A stretch of DNA of 64,000 bases from Planctomycetia bacterium (GCA_015709575.1 CP054190.1:3532616-3596615); one strand, 5' to 3'; shown: positions 50,901 through 59,179, numbered from the stretch's first letter. Numbers and translations: made by a program. Notes: generated from the sequence alone by a model not told the origin.

Positions 50901-52075
50901 CGGCCACGGCCGGACAGGCGGATTCAGAATCATTCGACGTGCAGGGCGGCGTGGCCAGCGCGCTGCGCTTCAGCGTGCAGCCGCCGAGCGGCGCGGTCGG
51001 AACGCCGCTCGCGCCGGCAGTCGTCGTGGAGATCGTCGATGAGTTCGGCAACCGCATCCCGTCGCCGGAATTCTCCATCACCGTGCAACTGGCGGACAAC
51101 CCGAGCGGCGCCGTTCTCGGCGGCACGCTGACGCGCACCAGCGCCGCCGGGCTGGCGACGTTTGGCGACCTGACGCTCGACCGGCTCGGTTCGGGCTACA
51201 CGCTGCTGGCCGCGAATGGCGGACTGCTGCCCGCGACCAGCGCGCCGTTCTCCATCACCGCCGGCGCACCGACGCAACTGCGCTTCGTGCAGCAGCCCGC
51301 GGGCGGAAGCGCCGGTGCAACGCTGCCGCCGGTCGCGGTCGAAGTGCTGGACGCCTTCGACAATCGCGTCACGAGCTTCACCGACGCGGTCACGATATCG
51401 CTGAGACAGAACCCCGGCGCGGCCGCGCTGGGCGGAACTCTCTCGCGCAACGCAGTCGCGGGCGTGGCGGCGTTCGACGATCTGACGATCGGCGTCGCGG
51501 CGCAGGGTTACACACTGGTGGCGGAGGCAAACGGCCTGACCCCGGCGCAGTCCGCGCCGTTCAACATCGGCTCGGGGCAGGCGGTGGGGATGCGCTTCCT
51601 GGGCGTTCCGCCGGAGGTTGCGATCGGCGCCCCGCAGCAGCTCCAGGTTGAGATCATCGACTCGCTCGGCAATCGCGTGACGAATCGCGCTGACACGGTC
51701 GCGCTGGGGCTGGTTTCTAATCCGGGCGGCGCGGAGATCTGCGGCGTCACGCTGCGGAACGCGGTCGCGGGCATCGCCACGTTCCCCGGCTTGCGGCTCA
51801 GCCGGCCCGGCGACGGCTACCAGTGGCGGGCGATTTCATTCACACTGCCGAGCGCGGACTCCGCGACGTTCGACGTGATTCGCGTGATGGGCGACATGGA
51901 CTGCAACGGCGTCTTCACGAACTTTGACATTGATCCGTTCGTGCTGGCGCTGACCGACTCCGAGGCGTACGGGCTGGCGTTCCCCTGCTGCGACATTCTC
52001 AACGGCGACATCGACGGCAACGGAGCGTTCACGAACTTCGACCTCGATCCGTTCGTGGAGTTGCTGACGCGATAG
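44927..52075 (+). CDS. Giant exported repeat protein (22 repeats) with dockerin-like tail
   Basis: The 2382-residue protein has a signal peptide (MRLATIVLALAIAAPCWAQG) and then 22 tandem domains of about 105 residues. Each begins like LRFVQQPTNxxAG, continues ITPxVTVxLxDxxGN, then VTLxLxxNPGGATLSGTxTR, AVNGVATFxDLS and GYTLRAxS, and resembles bacterial Ig-like or adhesin repeats. Repeats vary, and no single residue type is missing. After the last repeat come two EF-hand-like units: MGDMDCNGVFTNFDIDPFV and NGDIDGNGAFTNFDLDPFV, as in planctomycete dockerin-type ends. It is probably a large surface or extracellular adhesin. The start at 44927 has AAAGAG upstream. No sortase motif is seen. Confidence 0.9.
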   Translation: MRLATIVLALAIAAPCWAQGVAMRYLQQPTNTPAGQIITPAVRLEIVDINGQRVTNSSATVTIAILNGTPGASLLGTRVRDAVNGVVTFDNLSINLAGAVFNLRATSPGMSFANSDFFSVTQPPVAVAFSQQPSNIVAGTVMTPAVTVRFVDSGGATVTGANAPITLALFDNPTGAIPIGTLTRNAVNGVATFNDLSLVQAASGYTFRASSSGVTPATSIPFNVTAGIGQFTQFVGPPMDGTAGVTLAPVTAELTDQFGNRDLTSSAAVTISLADNPGAATLFGTLTRNAVNGLVIFNDLSIRTAANGYSFRATNGFSQQLSQRFNISPAAPAALAFGQQPTQVNLFENITPAVTVRVNDAFGNLTSSPSANVTMSIQTGPAGATLSGGTTRASTGGVATFDDLRLDRSGAYTLRAEAGGLTAALSASFNVIATPVAIEFVQQPTNAVAGASITPSVTVRLVDVLGNTVGGATNPVTIALIDNPVGATLGGTLTRSAVNGVATFNNLSVDRVHGSYRLRATSGALPTIDSAPFAVTPGVGTQLRFIQQPTNALVDAVIAPPVQLELLDAFGNRDTNNTSAVTLSIAINPGAGTLAGTTTRSAVAGVVSFDNLSISRPGNGYTLAASTATIAPTGSAFFNIIPRTPVALQFVQQPTTVVAGTTIAPAITVRVIDDTGVTVTTATAAITLSIGNNPGGSTLGGTLVRTPVNGVATFGNITLDRTGTGYTLRAAAAGLTDAISTAFNVTPAPATALRFAQQPLNSVAQDPISPPVQVELIDAFGNRDTNNTSAVTIAIQNNPAGGTLSGTTTRSAVAGLATFDNLSINNPGTGYTLRASTATLGPIISNAFDILPRTPVAVHFVQEPTSAVAGQTIAPPITVRIVDADGATIPTATLAVTLTLTTNPGGATLAGTVTRSAVNGIATFNDISLNRVGTGYRLTAASGALTPDTSAAFNITPAPASVAVFTQQPSNVTAGESIAPPITVELRDAFGNRDTNSSAAVTLAIQNNPGGATLSGTLTRNAAAGIATFNDLSLNVPADGYTLRAVAGPIGPVASAAFNVTPRTPTAIAFVQGPTDVVAGQAITPSITVRLIDAQGATTLGRTDAITLSLASNPGGSTLGGTLTRNAVNGVATFNNITLDRAATGYTLRATSGALPQITSGAFAVSAAAANALRFAVQPTSTESGRAIAPAVQVELIDPFGNRATGSAATITLALGSNPGAGTLSGTLARATTNGVAVFDDLSINNPAAGYTLAATAPSLTGAVSSAFTITPRQPTALAFVQQPTSATAGQAITPAITVRLIDDQGMTVTGATNSITLSFATDPTGGAAVLSGTVTRAAVNGVATFNDISINRAAAGFILRAASAGLTSANSTPFNISAAAATALRFAQQPTNTLAGGTITPPVTVEFIDGLGNRNLTANGLVNIAIQNNPGGGTLSGTTAVSAVNGLATFSGLSINAVGGGYTLRATSAGVSDALSAPFDITSGIPSAVRFNQQPTTAVYNQPISPPITVRIVDSGGSTVVGSATPITLELSTNPTNAVLSGTLTRIPVNGIATFDDIRLSRSGAGFRIRAVAGGLTAATSVPFNILSGEAVGLNFVAPPPNVGAGAQFSPSVAVEVVDAAGNRVINSNAFIIVAFGTNPTGAALGGQTSRIANEGVAVFDDLFIITPGNGYRFRAFAGIFPPADSAPFSVLPGAPASVEYLQQPSPVNAGEAISPPVRVRLRDSFNNIVTTPPTPVTLSLAGDPPGVTLGGQTTRDTVNGVAEFNDVFVTLPGEYQLLAATGQVTPLASIPFTVTGGAQTALRFLQQPTTTTAGSAITPPVTVEVIDQFGARVPTATNTVTIALTQNPTGATLAGTVTRSAVNGIATFNDIFLDRTGQGYRLGATSGLLTPATSNAFAISGGPAAGVRFVQQPSDIAPGAPITPAVTVELIDAFGNRATGATQSVTLTLATNPGGGSLTGTLTRDAVAGLATFDDVSVTALGSGYTLRATATAGQADSESFDVQGGVASALRFSVQPPSGAVGTPLAPAVVVEIVDEFGNRIPSPEFSITVQLADNPSGAVLGGTLTRTSAAGLATFGDLTLDRLGSGYTLLAANGGLLPATSAPFSITAGAPTQLRFVQQPAGGSAGATLPPVAVEVLDAFDNRVTSFTDAVTISLRQNPGAAALGGTLSRNAVAGVAAFDDLTIGVAAQGYTLVAEANGLTPAQSAPFNIGSGQAVGMRFLGVPPEVAIGAPQQLQVEIIDSLGNRVTNRADTVALGLVSNPGGAEICGVTLRNAVAGIATFPGLRLSRPGDGYQWRAISFTLPSADSATFDVIRVMGDMDCNGVFTNFDIDPFVLALTDSEAYGLAFPCCDILNGDIDGNGAFTNFDLDPFVELLTR

Positions 52076-52124
52076 GCGCGCTGGCCGAGATCGCTGTGCG
52101 CCTCTGCTGCTGAGCGGTGGCGAT

Positions 52125-52264
52125 GCATGCTTACGCGGAGTACCGCGAAAGCATGCCACCCGTCGTCACCCGTCGTCACCCGTCGCCACCTGTCGAGGTC
52201 GCTGTGCGCTGGTGATGATGTGCCGTGCCGATGCATGCTTACGCGGAGTACCGCGAAAGCATGC
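52125..52264 (+). repeat. Element A copies 5 and 6 with short CACCCGTCGT arrays
   Basis: Copies lie at 52125-52156 and 52233-52264 (identical 32-bp palindromes, 76 bp between them). After each one comes a low-complexity array of CACCCGTCGT-type decamers, 52157-52199 and 52265-52330. The second array runs into the stop codon of the release-factor-like gene. The 252-bp gap otherwise has no feature. The giant gene and this gene are convergent. Confidence 0.9.
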
Positions 52265-52327
52265 CACCCACTGTCACCCGTCACCACCCACTGTCACCCA
52301 CCGTCACCCGTCGTCACCCGTCGCCGC

Positions 52328-52873
52328 TCAGTCGTGATGAAGCGGGCCTAATCCCGCCGCGCTGCGCAGGCGGTTGGCCTCCTGCCAGGCGCGCGGATTG
52401 TCCGCCAGGAACCGGACCAGGCTCGACGTGCTGACCCCCAGCAGCGCCGCCGCCGGCGCGGGATTCGCACCCGCCGCCGCCAGCGCATCGAGCACCAACC
52501 CCAGCGCGTGGAAATACGCCGGGTTGCGCTCGCTGACGCGCAGCTTGCGATCGCGGATCTGCACTCCCTCCGGCCACGGATCGCCGGCCGGCAGCGGCGC
52601 GCGGAATCTCACCGCGATCGCCTCGCGCAATCGCAGGAGCGCGCTGGCCGCGTTCTGATGCTGCGAGCGGCGCTCCTCCCCGGTGACCACGACGCCGCTG
52701 GGTCGGTGCAGCAATCGCACCGCGGACTCGGTCTTGTTTCGATGCTGCCCGCCCGGCCCGCCGACGCGGTGCGTGTGCACAACGCACTCGCCGCGCAGCC
52801 GCGTATCGTCGAGATCAAGTCGGCGGCGGATCGCATCCGGCGGCTCCAGCGGCGCGGCGTCCTGTCCCATCAA
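52328..52873 (-). CDS. GGQ-motif peptide-chain release factor-like protein (rescue type)
   Basis: The 181-residue protein carries the peptidyl-tRNA hydrolysis motif: [19 protein letters not shown] (GGQ at 41-43). This is the class of short release-factor-like proteins (ArfB/YaeJ/ICT1-like) that free ribosomes stalled without a stop codon, though here the C-terminal tail is not the basic ArfB type but an Ala-rich sequence ([20 protein letters not shown] and [13 protein letters not shown]). It may act on other substrates. It lacks the codon-recognition domain of RF1/RF2. It is transcribed in the same direction as the ALDH gene upstream (76-bp gap). Confidence 0.85.
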   Translation of the reverse strand: MMGQDAAPLEPPDAIRRRLDLDDTRLRGECVVHTHRVGGPGGQHRNKTESAVRLLHRPSGVVVTGEERRSQHQNAASALLRLREAIAVRFRAPLPAGDPWPEGVQIRDRKLRVSERNPAYFHALGLVLDALAAAGANPAPAAALLGVSTSSLVRFLADNPRAWQEANRLRSAAGLGPLHHD

Positions 52874-52949
52874 ACCGTCTCCGGCTCCACCGGCGTCTTC
52901 GGCGTCTCAGCCAGCCAGCGCAGGATCGGATCCGCTCGCGCCGCCAGTG

Positions 52950-54512
52950 TCAGACGTCGAAGCGGATGCCCTGCGCCAGCGGCAGCGCGAAGCCCCAGTT
53001 GAGCGTGTTGGTCTGGCGGCGCATGTACTGTCGCCAGGCATCGCTGCCGGACTCGCGCCCGCCGCCCGTTTCCTTCTCGCCGCCGAACGCGCCGCCGATC
53101 TCGGCCCCGCTGGTGCCGATGTTGACGTTGGCGATGCCGCAGTCGCTGCCGCTGTGCGCGAGGAACTCCTCGGCCTCGACGACGTGGTGCGTGAAGATCG
53201 CGCTCGACAACCCCTGGGGCACGTCGTTCTGGATGCCGATGGCCTCGTGCATCTCGCGCACCAGCGTGTCATGGTCGGCCGGGCGGGCCGCACCGCCATA
53301 GGGAATGAGGTAGAGAATCGGCGCGAAGGTCTCCTGCTGGACGACCTGCATGTCGTTCCGCGCGGAGGCAATGCAGGGCGTGACATAGGCGCCGCCGGCG
53401 TACTCCGGCCCGGTCAGCGGCTCGCCGCCGTAGCGCACCTCACCGCCCTGGTGGCGCAGCTCGGCGATGGCGGCCTGCATCACCCGCAGCGAATCCGGCC
53501 CGACCAGCGGACCCATCAGCGTGTCGGCAGCGCGCGGATCGCCGATGCGCACGGATCGGTAGGCGGCGATCAGGCGGCGCGTCAGCTCCTTCTCGATGCT
53601 GCGATGCACGATCACGCGGCGCGTGCTGGTGCAGCGCTGACCGGCCGTGCCGACCGCGCCGAAGACGATCGCCCGCGTCGCGAGATCGAGATCGGCATAC
53701 GACGTGACGATGATGGCGTTGTTTCCGCCCAGCTCGAGGATGGAGCGGCCCAGGCGCTTGCCGACCACCTCCGCCACGCGATAGCCCAGGCGGCAACTGC
53801 CGGTGGCCGAGATCAGCGGGATGCGCCGATCGGCCAGCATCGGCTCGCCGACATCCTCCACCGTCCCCATCGCCAGCGAAAAGATGGCCGGATCGACGCC
53901 GCTCTCGCGACAGACCGCCTCGGCGATGCGGATCGACGCCACGGCGGTGAGCGGCGTCTTGGGAGCGGGTTTCCAGATGGTCGCGTCGCCGCAGACCGCC
54001 GCCAGGGCGGAGTTCCAGGCCCACACGGCCACCGGGAAATTGAAGGCGCTGATGATGCCGACCACGCCGAGCGGGTGCCACTGCTCGTACATGCGGTGGC
54101 GCGGGCGCTCGCTGTGCATGGTCAGGCCGTAGAGCTGGCGCGAGAGGCCGCAGGCGAAGTCGCAGATGTCGATCATCTCCTGCACTTCGCCCTCGCCCTC
54201 GGCGGCGATCTTGCCCATTTCGAGCGTCACGAGCGCGCCGAGCGCTTTCTTCTTCGCGCGCAGCGCGTCGCCGAGCCGCCGGACGACCTCGCCGCGCTGC
54301 GGGGCGGGCGTCATGCGCCAGGAGTGAAAGGCCTGCGCGGCGCGATCGACAATGCGGTCATATTCGCCGCGCGTCACCTGGCGCACCGCGCCGATCCGCT
54401 CGCCGCGGATGGGGGAGGTGACTTCGAGGACAGGGCCGCTGCCGAACCACTCCCCGTCGAATCCGCCGGGGTTGACGTCCGCCAGGCCGAGCGATGCGAG
54501 CACGTCGCGCAT
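52950..54512 (-). CDS. Aldehyde dehydrogenase, ALDH7/L-aminoadipate-semialdehyde type
   Basis: A 520-residue NAD-dependent dehydrogenase. Asn158 (ISAFNFPVAVWAWN), Glu260 (LELGGNNAII) and the catalytic Cys294 (GTAGQRCTSTRR) are in place. The C-terminal pieces IANVNIGTSGAEIGGAFGG and ETGGGRESGSDAWRQY with RQTNTLNWG match ALDH7 (antiquitin), which oxidises alpha-aminoadipate semialdehyde in lysine breakdown. QWHPLGVVGII is also an ALDH7 trait. Substrate assignment is from family resemblance. The start at 54512 has GGAG upstream; TATAAT at 54607-54612 may be its promoter. The gene ends 76 bp before the release-factor-like gene. Confidence 0.9.
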   Translation of the reverse strand: MRDVLASLGLADVNPGGFDGEWFGSGPVLEVTSPIRGERIGAVRQVTRGEYDRIVDRAAQAFHSWRMTPAPQRGEVVRRLGDALRAKKKALGALVTLEMGKIAAEGEGEVQEMIDICDFACGLSRQLYGLTMHSERPRHRMYEQWHPLGVVGIISAFNFPVAVWAWNSALAAVCGDATIWKPAPKTPLTAVASIRIAEAVCRESGVDPAIFSLAMGTVEDVGEPMLADRRIPLISATGSCRLGYRVAEVVGKRLGRSILELGGNNAIIVTSYADLDLATRAIVFGAVGTAGQRCTSTRRVIVHRSIEKELTRRLIAAYRSVRIGDPRAADTLMGPLVGPDSLRVMQAAIAELRHQGGEVRYGGEPLTGPEYAGGAYVTPCIASARNDMQVVQQETFAPILYLIPYGGAARPADHDTLVREMHEAIGIQNDVPQGLSSAIFTHHVVEAEEFLAHSGSDCGIANVNIGTSGAEIGGAFGGEKETGGGRESGSDAWRQYMRRQTNTLNWGFALPLAQGIRFDV

Positions 54513-54606
54513 AGAGATATCTCCGAGAGGATCGTCGCGACGCGCCCCGCGGCCGTGCGCGAGAGTGCGCAGGAAGCGGCAGCGCCGCGACGCGCTGTCA
54601 GCCGGG

Positions 54607-54612
54607 ATTATA
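54607..54612 (-). promoter_or_regulatory. Candidate -10 box for the ALDH gene
   Basis: On the minus strand TATAAT lies 94 nt upstream of the ALDH ATG at 54512, in the space after the stop of the adaptor gene. The hexamer 17 nt further up (GGATAG) is a poor -35. Confidence 0.35.
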
Positions 54613-54629
54613 CGATCGAATTGCGAGCG

Positions 54630-56258
54630 CTATCCGCGGCGCGGCCCGCCCCCGCCGCCGCGTCGCCCCCCGCCACCATTGCCATTCGTACCGTTCTCGC
54701 CGCCGTTGCCCTGGCCTGCGCCGCTGCCGACGTTCGGCAGGCGCGCCAGCAGCGACTCGGTCGCGCCCTGCACGATGCGATCGCCCACGTCGACGCCGCT
54801 GAGAATCTCGATCATCCGCACGTTGGATCGGCCGATCTCGACCTGGACCGGCTTGATCGAGGAGCCGCTGACGGCGAAGACGAAGCTGCGCGAGCCGCGG
54901 GTGTAGACGCATTGCACGGGCACGGCGATGGCGTCGTCGATAGTGTCGATCAGGATCGTGATGCTGGCGGAATCTCCGGGCGATACCGGCGCGTCGGTCT
55001 CGTCCAGCAGGATCTCGGTGGTGTGCTCCTTCAACTCGGGGTTCAGCCACGAGTTGGCGGAATCGGCGAACTGGGCGATCCGCGAGATGCGCCCGTGAAA
55101 CGCCTTGCCCGGCACGGCCGGCACGCGAACGACGCACGGCAACCCCTCGCGCACCTTGTGTCGGTCGGCCTCGTGGATGCGCGCGTTGACGATCATCTGC
55201 GTCACGTCCGGGAGCGTCAGGATGGTCTGGCCCTCAAAGACGCGCTCGCCCACGGCGAGGCGGTTCTGGTTCCAGCGATTGCGGCCCTCGTCGGTCGGGT
55301 ACTGCACGACGCCGTCGGCCGGGGCCAGGATGCGGCACTTCTCAATCGCGCGGCGGAGGCGCTCGAAGCGCGTCTCGCGGACGGCGAGCTGGGCCTGGCG
55401 CTCCTCGACCAGCGCGGTGGCCTGCACCTCGCGCGAGGTGGCCCGCTGCTGGGCGCGGGCCAGCTCCTGGCGGGCCTGGTCCACGGCGCTGGTCTTCTGC
55501 TTCTCGGTCTTGGGGCGGTCGTAGGTCTGCAGGATGTGCAGCGTCAGCTCGTTTTTCTCGAGCGTCTTGCGCAGCTTGTAGAGATCGAAGTGCAGTTCCT
55601 TGAGCTTGAGCGCCGTGACGAAGCCGCGCTCGCGCAGCGGCTCGTTCTTGCGGATCTCCTCCTCCTTGCGCTCGATCTCCTGGCGGGTCTGCTCGATGTC
55701 GATCTCGGCGGTCTGGAGCGACTTGAGATACTCGCCCTCGAGATACTGGCGCAGCTCCAGCTCGGCGACGTCGAGGTCAATCTGCGCCTTGGAGATCAGG
55801 CTGGCGTTTTCGTTCCGCGTGATGTCCAGTTCCTGGCGGGCGGACTCGACGTCGGCGCGGATCTTCCGCAGCTCGATCTCCTCGCTTTCCATTCGCTCGA
55901 TCAGCGCATCGGAGGCCAGTTCCACGACCACGTCGCCCTTCTTGACGCGCGAGCTTTCCGGGGCCATGAACAGGATGACGCTCTCGCCCTCCACCTCCGA
56001 GCGGACCTCGACGTTGCGCCGCGCCCGCAGCTCGCCGGATTCCTCGAGCGTCAGCTCGATGTCCATCCGCTTGACTTCGTACAGCTCGGCGCCGGCCGGC
56101 GCGGAGACGAACCAGCCGCCGATCCATCCGCCCGGAAGCACCAGCAGGACGACCAGCAGCACCAGCAACAGCCCGCCCGCCAATCGCCAGGCGGGCTGGC
56201 GCAGGACACGAGCCAGGCTCCCGCCGCGCGCTTCCGCCATTCCCGGGGCTGTCGCCAT
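54630..56258 (-). CDS. HlyD/RND-type periplasmic adaptor (membrane fusion) protein
   Basis: A 542-residue protein with an N-terminal anchor helix (about 25-47, LAGGLLLVLLVVLLVLPGGW), a lipoyl-like half (about 65-110, ending in VKKGDVVVELASDAL), a long coiled coil of Glu/Leu/Lys/Arg heptads (about 115-270) and a C-terminal barrel with an Asn/Gly-rich tail (GQGNGGENGTNGNGGGG). Such adaptors link an inner-membrane ABC or RND pump to an outer channel. No pump is encoded beside it in this window. The start at 56258 follows AGGGAG; an extension to 56681 is rejected. It is divergent from the gene at 56555. Confidence 0.88.
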   Translation of the reverse strand: MATAPGMAEARGGSLARVLRQPAWRLAGGLLLVLLVVLLVLPGGWIGGWFVSAPAGAELYEVKRMDIELTLEESGELRARRNVEVRSEVEGESVILFMAPESSRVKKGDVVVELASDALIERMESEEIELRKIRADVESARQELDITRNENASLISKAQIDLDVAELELRQYLEGEYLKSLQTAEIDIEQTRQEIERKEEEIRKNEPLRERGFVTALKLKELHFDLYKLRKTLEKNELTLHILQTYDRPKTEKQKTSAVDQARQELARAQQRATSREVQATALVEERQAQLAVRETRFERLRRAIEKCRILAPADGVVQYPTDEGRNRWNQNRLAVGERVFEGQTILTLPDVTQMIVNARIHEADRHKVREGLPCVVRVPAVPGKAFHGRISRIAQFADSANSWLNPELKEHTTEILLDETDAPVSPGDSASITILIDTIDDAIAVPVQCVYTRGSRSFVFAVSGSSIKPVQVEIGRSNVRMIEILSGVDVGDRIVQGATESLLARLPNVGSGAGQGNGGENGTNGNGGGGRRGGGGGPRRG

Positions 56259-56542
56259 GCTGCACACTCCCTGATTGATCGCCTGCGGCAATGGACCGCC
56301 GAGTGTTGGGGACGCGGGGATCGCCCTGCATACCCCGTTTCGCCTCGGCTGCGCGGCACACCCCGCCTCGATCTCCATTCTACGCGCGGCGCGGGCCTTC
56401 GACATCGCACGATCGACCGTTTTCGGAATTGTCGCGCGCCGCGCCGGCGTGTCGAAAATTGTCGCCGGACGTCGCGCCGGGGACGGCGAGGGGCGCCGCT
56501 GCGCAGCGCGCGGTGCGCTTGGACCCGGCCGTGCCCGGGGCG

Positions 56543-56548
56543 TACGAT
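56543..56548 (+). promoter_or_regulatory. Candidate -10 box for the 56555-ubiX-ubiA operon, near-leaderless
   Basis: TACGAT ends 6 nt before the ATG at 56555. As at tdk, the message could begin almost at the start codon. No Shine-Dalgarno is seen. Confidence 0.35.
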
Positions 56549-56554
56549 TCCGCA

Positions 56555-58552
56555 ATGAGCGAGATTCCCGCCCAGCGCCGAATTGCCGCCGAAAGTGCCG
56601 GCGCCGGGCGTGCGGGCGAGCCGGCGGGAGCCACGGGCCACGAGGACGGTGCTGTCCCTCACGGCAGAGCGGAGGCTGCACCGCCGCCGACGGGCGATGC
56701 GCAGCCGGTCGCGCCGCGAATCGCGTCGCGGTATGTCGATGTCTGGACGCGCACCGAGCCGCGCTACCGGCGTCGGGCGGTCCTGATGCTGGCCGCCAAC
56801 ACGCTGCTGTATTGCGGGCTGTGCGTGTTCACGCACTGGCTGCACGTGGGGCGGCTGTTCGATTTTTCGCTGCGCTCCTACGCCGAGCCGGCCCGCTTCT
56901 GGGGCGAGCAAACCCGCACGCTGCACGACTTCATCCTGTTTCCGATCAGCGTCGAGCAGACACCGATACACGGTGTGGTGCTGGCGCTGCTGCTGGCGTC
57001 GATGGTGGCAGTGCCGATCGTGACGTCGATCCTGTACCGGATCCCGTGCGCCCTGCCGCTGGCGGCGGCGGTGGCGGTGTTTGCGCACATGCCGTGGATG
57101 GCGGCGACGCTGGTGCTGAGCTGCACGCTGGCGGGCTGGCGGCCGATCCGCATGAACTTCCGCTTCGGGTCGGCGCTGCTGGGGATGCTGCCGGTGATCC
57201 TGTACATCTATCTGGCGCTGCGGGGCGGGCCGGAGATGGTGGGCGCGTCGGCGTCGCCGGTGCAGAAGACACTGCTGCTGGCGCCGTGGTACCTGGCGAT
57301 CCTGAGCGCGTGCGTGATGATGGGCGTGATCCTGCTGATTGCGCACATGGTCCGCTACCGCCCCGGCGCGATCACGCCGGTGGTGACGGTGATGTTCGCG
57401 ACGCCGGTGGTGCTCTTTCACGGCTACGTCGGCACGGATGAGCTGTCGTACCGCGTGCTGGAGGCGGAGTGCGGCCCGCGCTCGAGGCGCGTCGCGGCGC
57501 TACAGGATCCGGCGGCGGTGCAGGAGCGCATCATCGGGCTGCTGCAGGAATGGTCGGCCAGCGGGCGACAGAGCGTTCGCGAGGACCTGCTGGCGACGCT
57601 GGCGGGCGACAGCGACCGGCTGCGCGAGCGTGTGCGGTCGCGGCTGCTGCTGGAGTTCCTGGTAAGCCAACGCGAGACGGATGACCTGTGCCGCGACTTT
57701 CTGGCGCGCCATCCGCGCAGCCGGTACGTCACCAACGTGCTGTACATCCAGGGCTATTCGCTCGATACGCGGATGGATGCGCGGGCGCTGGCTGGCGGAC
57801 CGCCGCGGGTCGAGCTGTATGCCGAGTTCCCACATGCCCAGAGCCGGCCGGTGTGGCTGGCGCTGTGGAATCAATCGCCGGATTCTCCGCTGCGGATCGT
57901 CGCGGGCGTGCGGCTGGCGGTGCATGATCTGCGCGCCGGGGAGGCCGGGTCGGCGCAGGAGCGGCTGGAGCGCGTGCTGGAGATCGGCGCGGGAGGTGCG
58001 GCCGCCAGCCAGCCGGCGGCGCGCGGTCTGCTGGCTACACCGCCGGCGGAGGAGAGCCTGGAGTTCGAGGCGCGGCCGTTCCTGTCGGAGGCGGAGCAAT
58101 TGCTCGCGCTGGTGCGCGCCAACCGCGATTGCCCGGCCTACGGCAACGCGCCGTTGGCGGAGTTGTTTGCGCTCGACCCGCACCGACCGCGCTACAGCGC
58201 GGCGCTGGAGCGGCTGGCGCTGCGGCGCCCCGGTGCGCTGCTGCACGACAACCTGCGCGTGGCGTGGGCGGCCTCCCTGCCCAGCTCGGCCGAGCGGGCG
58301 GCGGCGCTGCGCGCGATCTGCGACGAGGGCGGGGCCGGCGACGCGCTGGCCGAAGCGCACTATCGACTGGCCGAGATCGAGATTCAGCACCTGGGCGTGC
58401 GGGACGAAGCGCTCCGCACCGCGGGCATCGAGCGACTCCGCCGCGTGGCGGCGGACTATGATCCGACGTGGTGGGGCCGCGCTGCGCGTGAGCGGCTGGC
58501 CCTGCTGAAGCCCGCGCCCTCGAACGGCGTTGAAGGAAGCAGCACCCCGTGA
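56555..58552 (+). CDS. Unknown polytopic membrane protein with soluble C-terminal domain
   Basis: I do not recognise it. The 665 residues are: a Pro/Ala-rich disordered head (1-50), about five to six membrane helices (about 70-295; e.g. VLMLAANTLLYCGLCVFTH and LLLAPWYLAILSACVMMGVI), a long helical region with many acidic and Arg residues (about 300-450, RERVRSRLLLEFLVSQRETD), and an Ala-rich tail with a TPR-like pattern (DALAEAHYRLAEIEI). The stop overlaps ubiX by GTGA, so it is co-translated with quinone genes. A frame to 56291 lies in the divergent gap and is rejected. It may be a membrane scaffold for UbiA, but this is a guess from position. Confidence 0.72.
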   Translation: MSEIPAQRRIAAESAGAGRAGEPAGATGHEDGAVPHGRAEAAPPPTGDAQPVAPRIASRYVDVWTRTEPRYRRRAVLMLAANTLLYCGLCVFTHWLHVGRLFDFSLRSYAEPARFWGEQTRTLHDFILFPISVEQTPIHGVVLALLLASMVAVPIVTSILYRIPCALPLAAAVAVFAHMPWMAATLVLSCTLAGWRPIRMNFRFGSALLGMLPVILYIYLALRGGPEMVGASASPVQKTLLLAPWYLAILSACVMMGVILLIAHMVRYRPGAITPVVTVMFATPVVLFHGYVGTDELSYRVLEAECGPRSRRVAALQDPAAVQERIIGLLQEWSASGRQSVREDLLATLAGDSDRLRERVRSRLLLEFLVSQRETDDLCRDFLARHPRSRYVTNVLYIQGYSLDTRMDARALAGGPPRVELYAEFPHAQSRPVWLALWNQSPDSPLRIVAGVRLAVHDLRAGEAGSAQERLERVLEIGAGGAAASQPAARGLLATPPAEESLEFEARPFLSEAEQLLALVRANRDCPAYGNAPLAELFALDPHRPRYSAALERLALRRPGALLHDNLRVAWAASLPSSAERAAALRAICDEGGAGDALAEAHYRLAEIEIQHLGVRDEALRTAGIERLRRVAADYDPTWWGRAARERLALLKPAPSNGVEGSSTP

Positions 58553-59175
58553 AGAACATCGTGATGGCGATTACCGGCGCCAGCGGCGCGCTCTATGCGC
58601 AGCGGCTGGCGCAGTGCATCGTGGAGAGCGGCGCGCACCTGCACCTGGTCATCTCGCCGCTGGGTCGGCGGCTGCTGTTTGATGAACTGGGGATCCGGCG
58701 GGTGACAATCGAGACGCTGCTGGGGCGGCCGGCGTCGAACGCGACGCTGTACTCGTACCAGGACGTCGGCGCGCGGATCGCGAGCGGCTCGTTTCTCACC
58801 GACGGGATGGTGATCTGCCCGTGCAGCAGCAACACGCTGGGCGCGGTCGCGGCGGGGACCGGCGGCAGCCTTATCACCCGGGCCGCGTCGGTGACGCTCA
58901 AGGAAGCGCGGCGGCTGGTCATCGTCCATCGCGAGATGCCGTGCAGCCCGATCGAGCTGGAGAACATGCTGCGACTGTCGCGGGCGGGTGCGATCATCTG
59001 CCCGGCGAATCCCGGTTATTACCTGCTGCCGCAGACGGTCGGCGACCTGGTGGACTTCGTGGTCGGCAAGGTGCTGGACCTGCTCGCGATTCCGCACGGG
59101 CTGCACACGCGCTGGTCACCCGGCGCGGCGGCGGGCGCGCCGGAATTTTCTGACGACGCCGGCGAGGCGGAGTAG
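58549..59175 (+). CDS. ubiX: Flavin prenyltransferase UbiX
   Basis: A 208-residue flavoprotein making prenylated FMN for UbiD-type decarboxylases. The Rossmann-type motif is MAITGASGALYAQRL at the N terminus. VICPCSSNTLGAVAAGTGG is the family's phosphate-binding region (CSxNTLxxIAxG), and REMPCSPIELENMLRLSRAG and PANPGYYL are the later motifs. The start is the GTG at 58549, overlapping the previous stop. Known family role: it provides cofactor for UbiD in ubiquinone or menaquinone pathways; in this organism menaquinone (futalosine route) is more likely. The C-terminal 20 residues are Ala/Glu-rich. Confidence 0.94.
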   Translation: MKNIVMAITGASGALYAQRLAQCIVESGAHLHLVISPLGRRLLFDELGIRRVTIETLLGRPASNATLYSYQDVGARIASGSFLTDGMVICPCSSNTLGAVAAGTGGSLITRAASVTLKEARRLVIVHREMPCSPIELENMLRLSRAGAIICPANPGYYLLPQTVGDLVDFVVGKVLDLLAIPHGLHTRWSPGAAAGAPEFSDDAGEAE

Positions 59176-59179
59176 CGCG

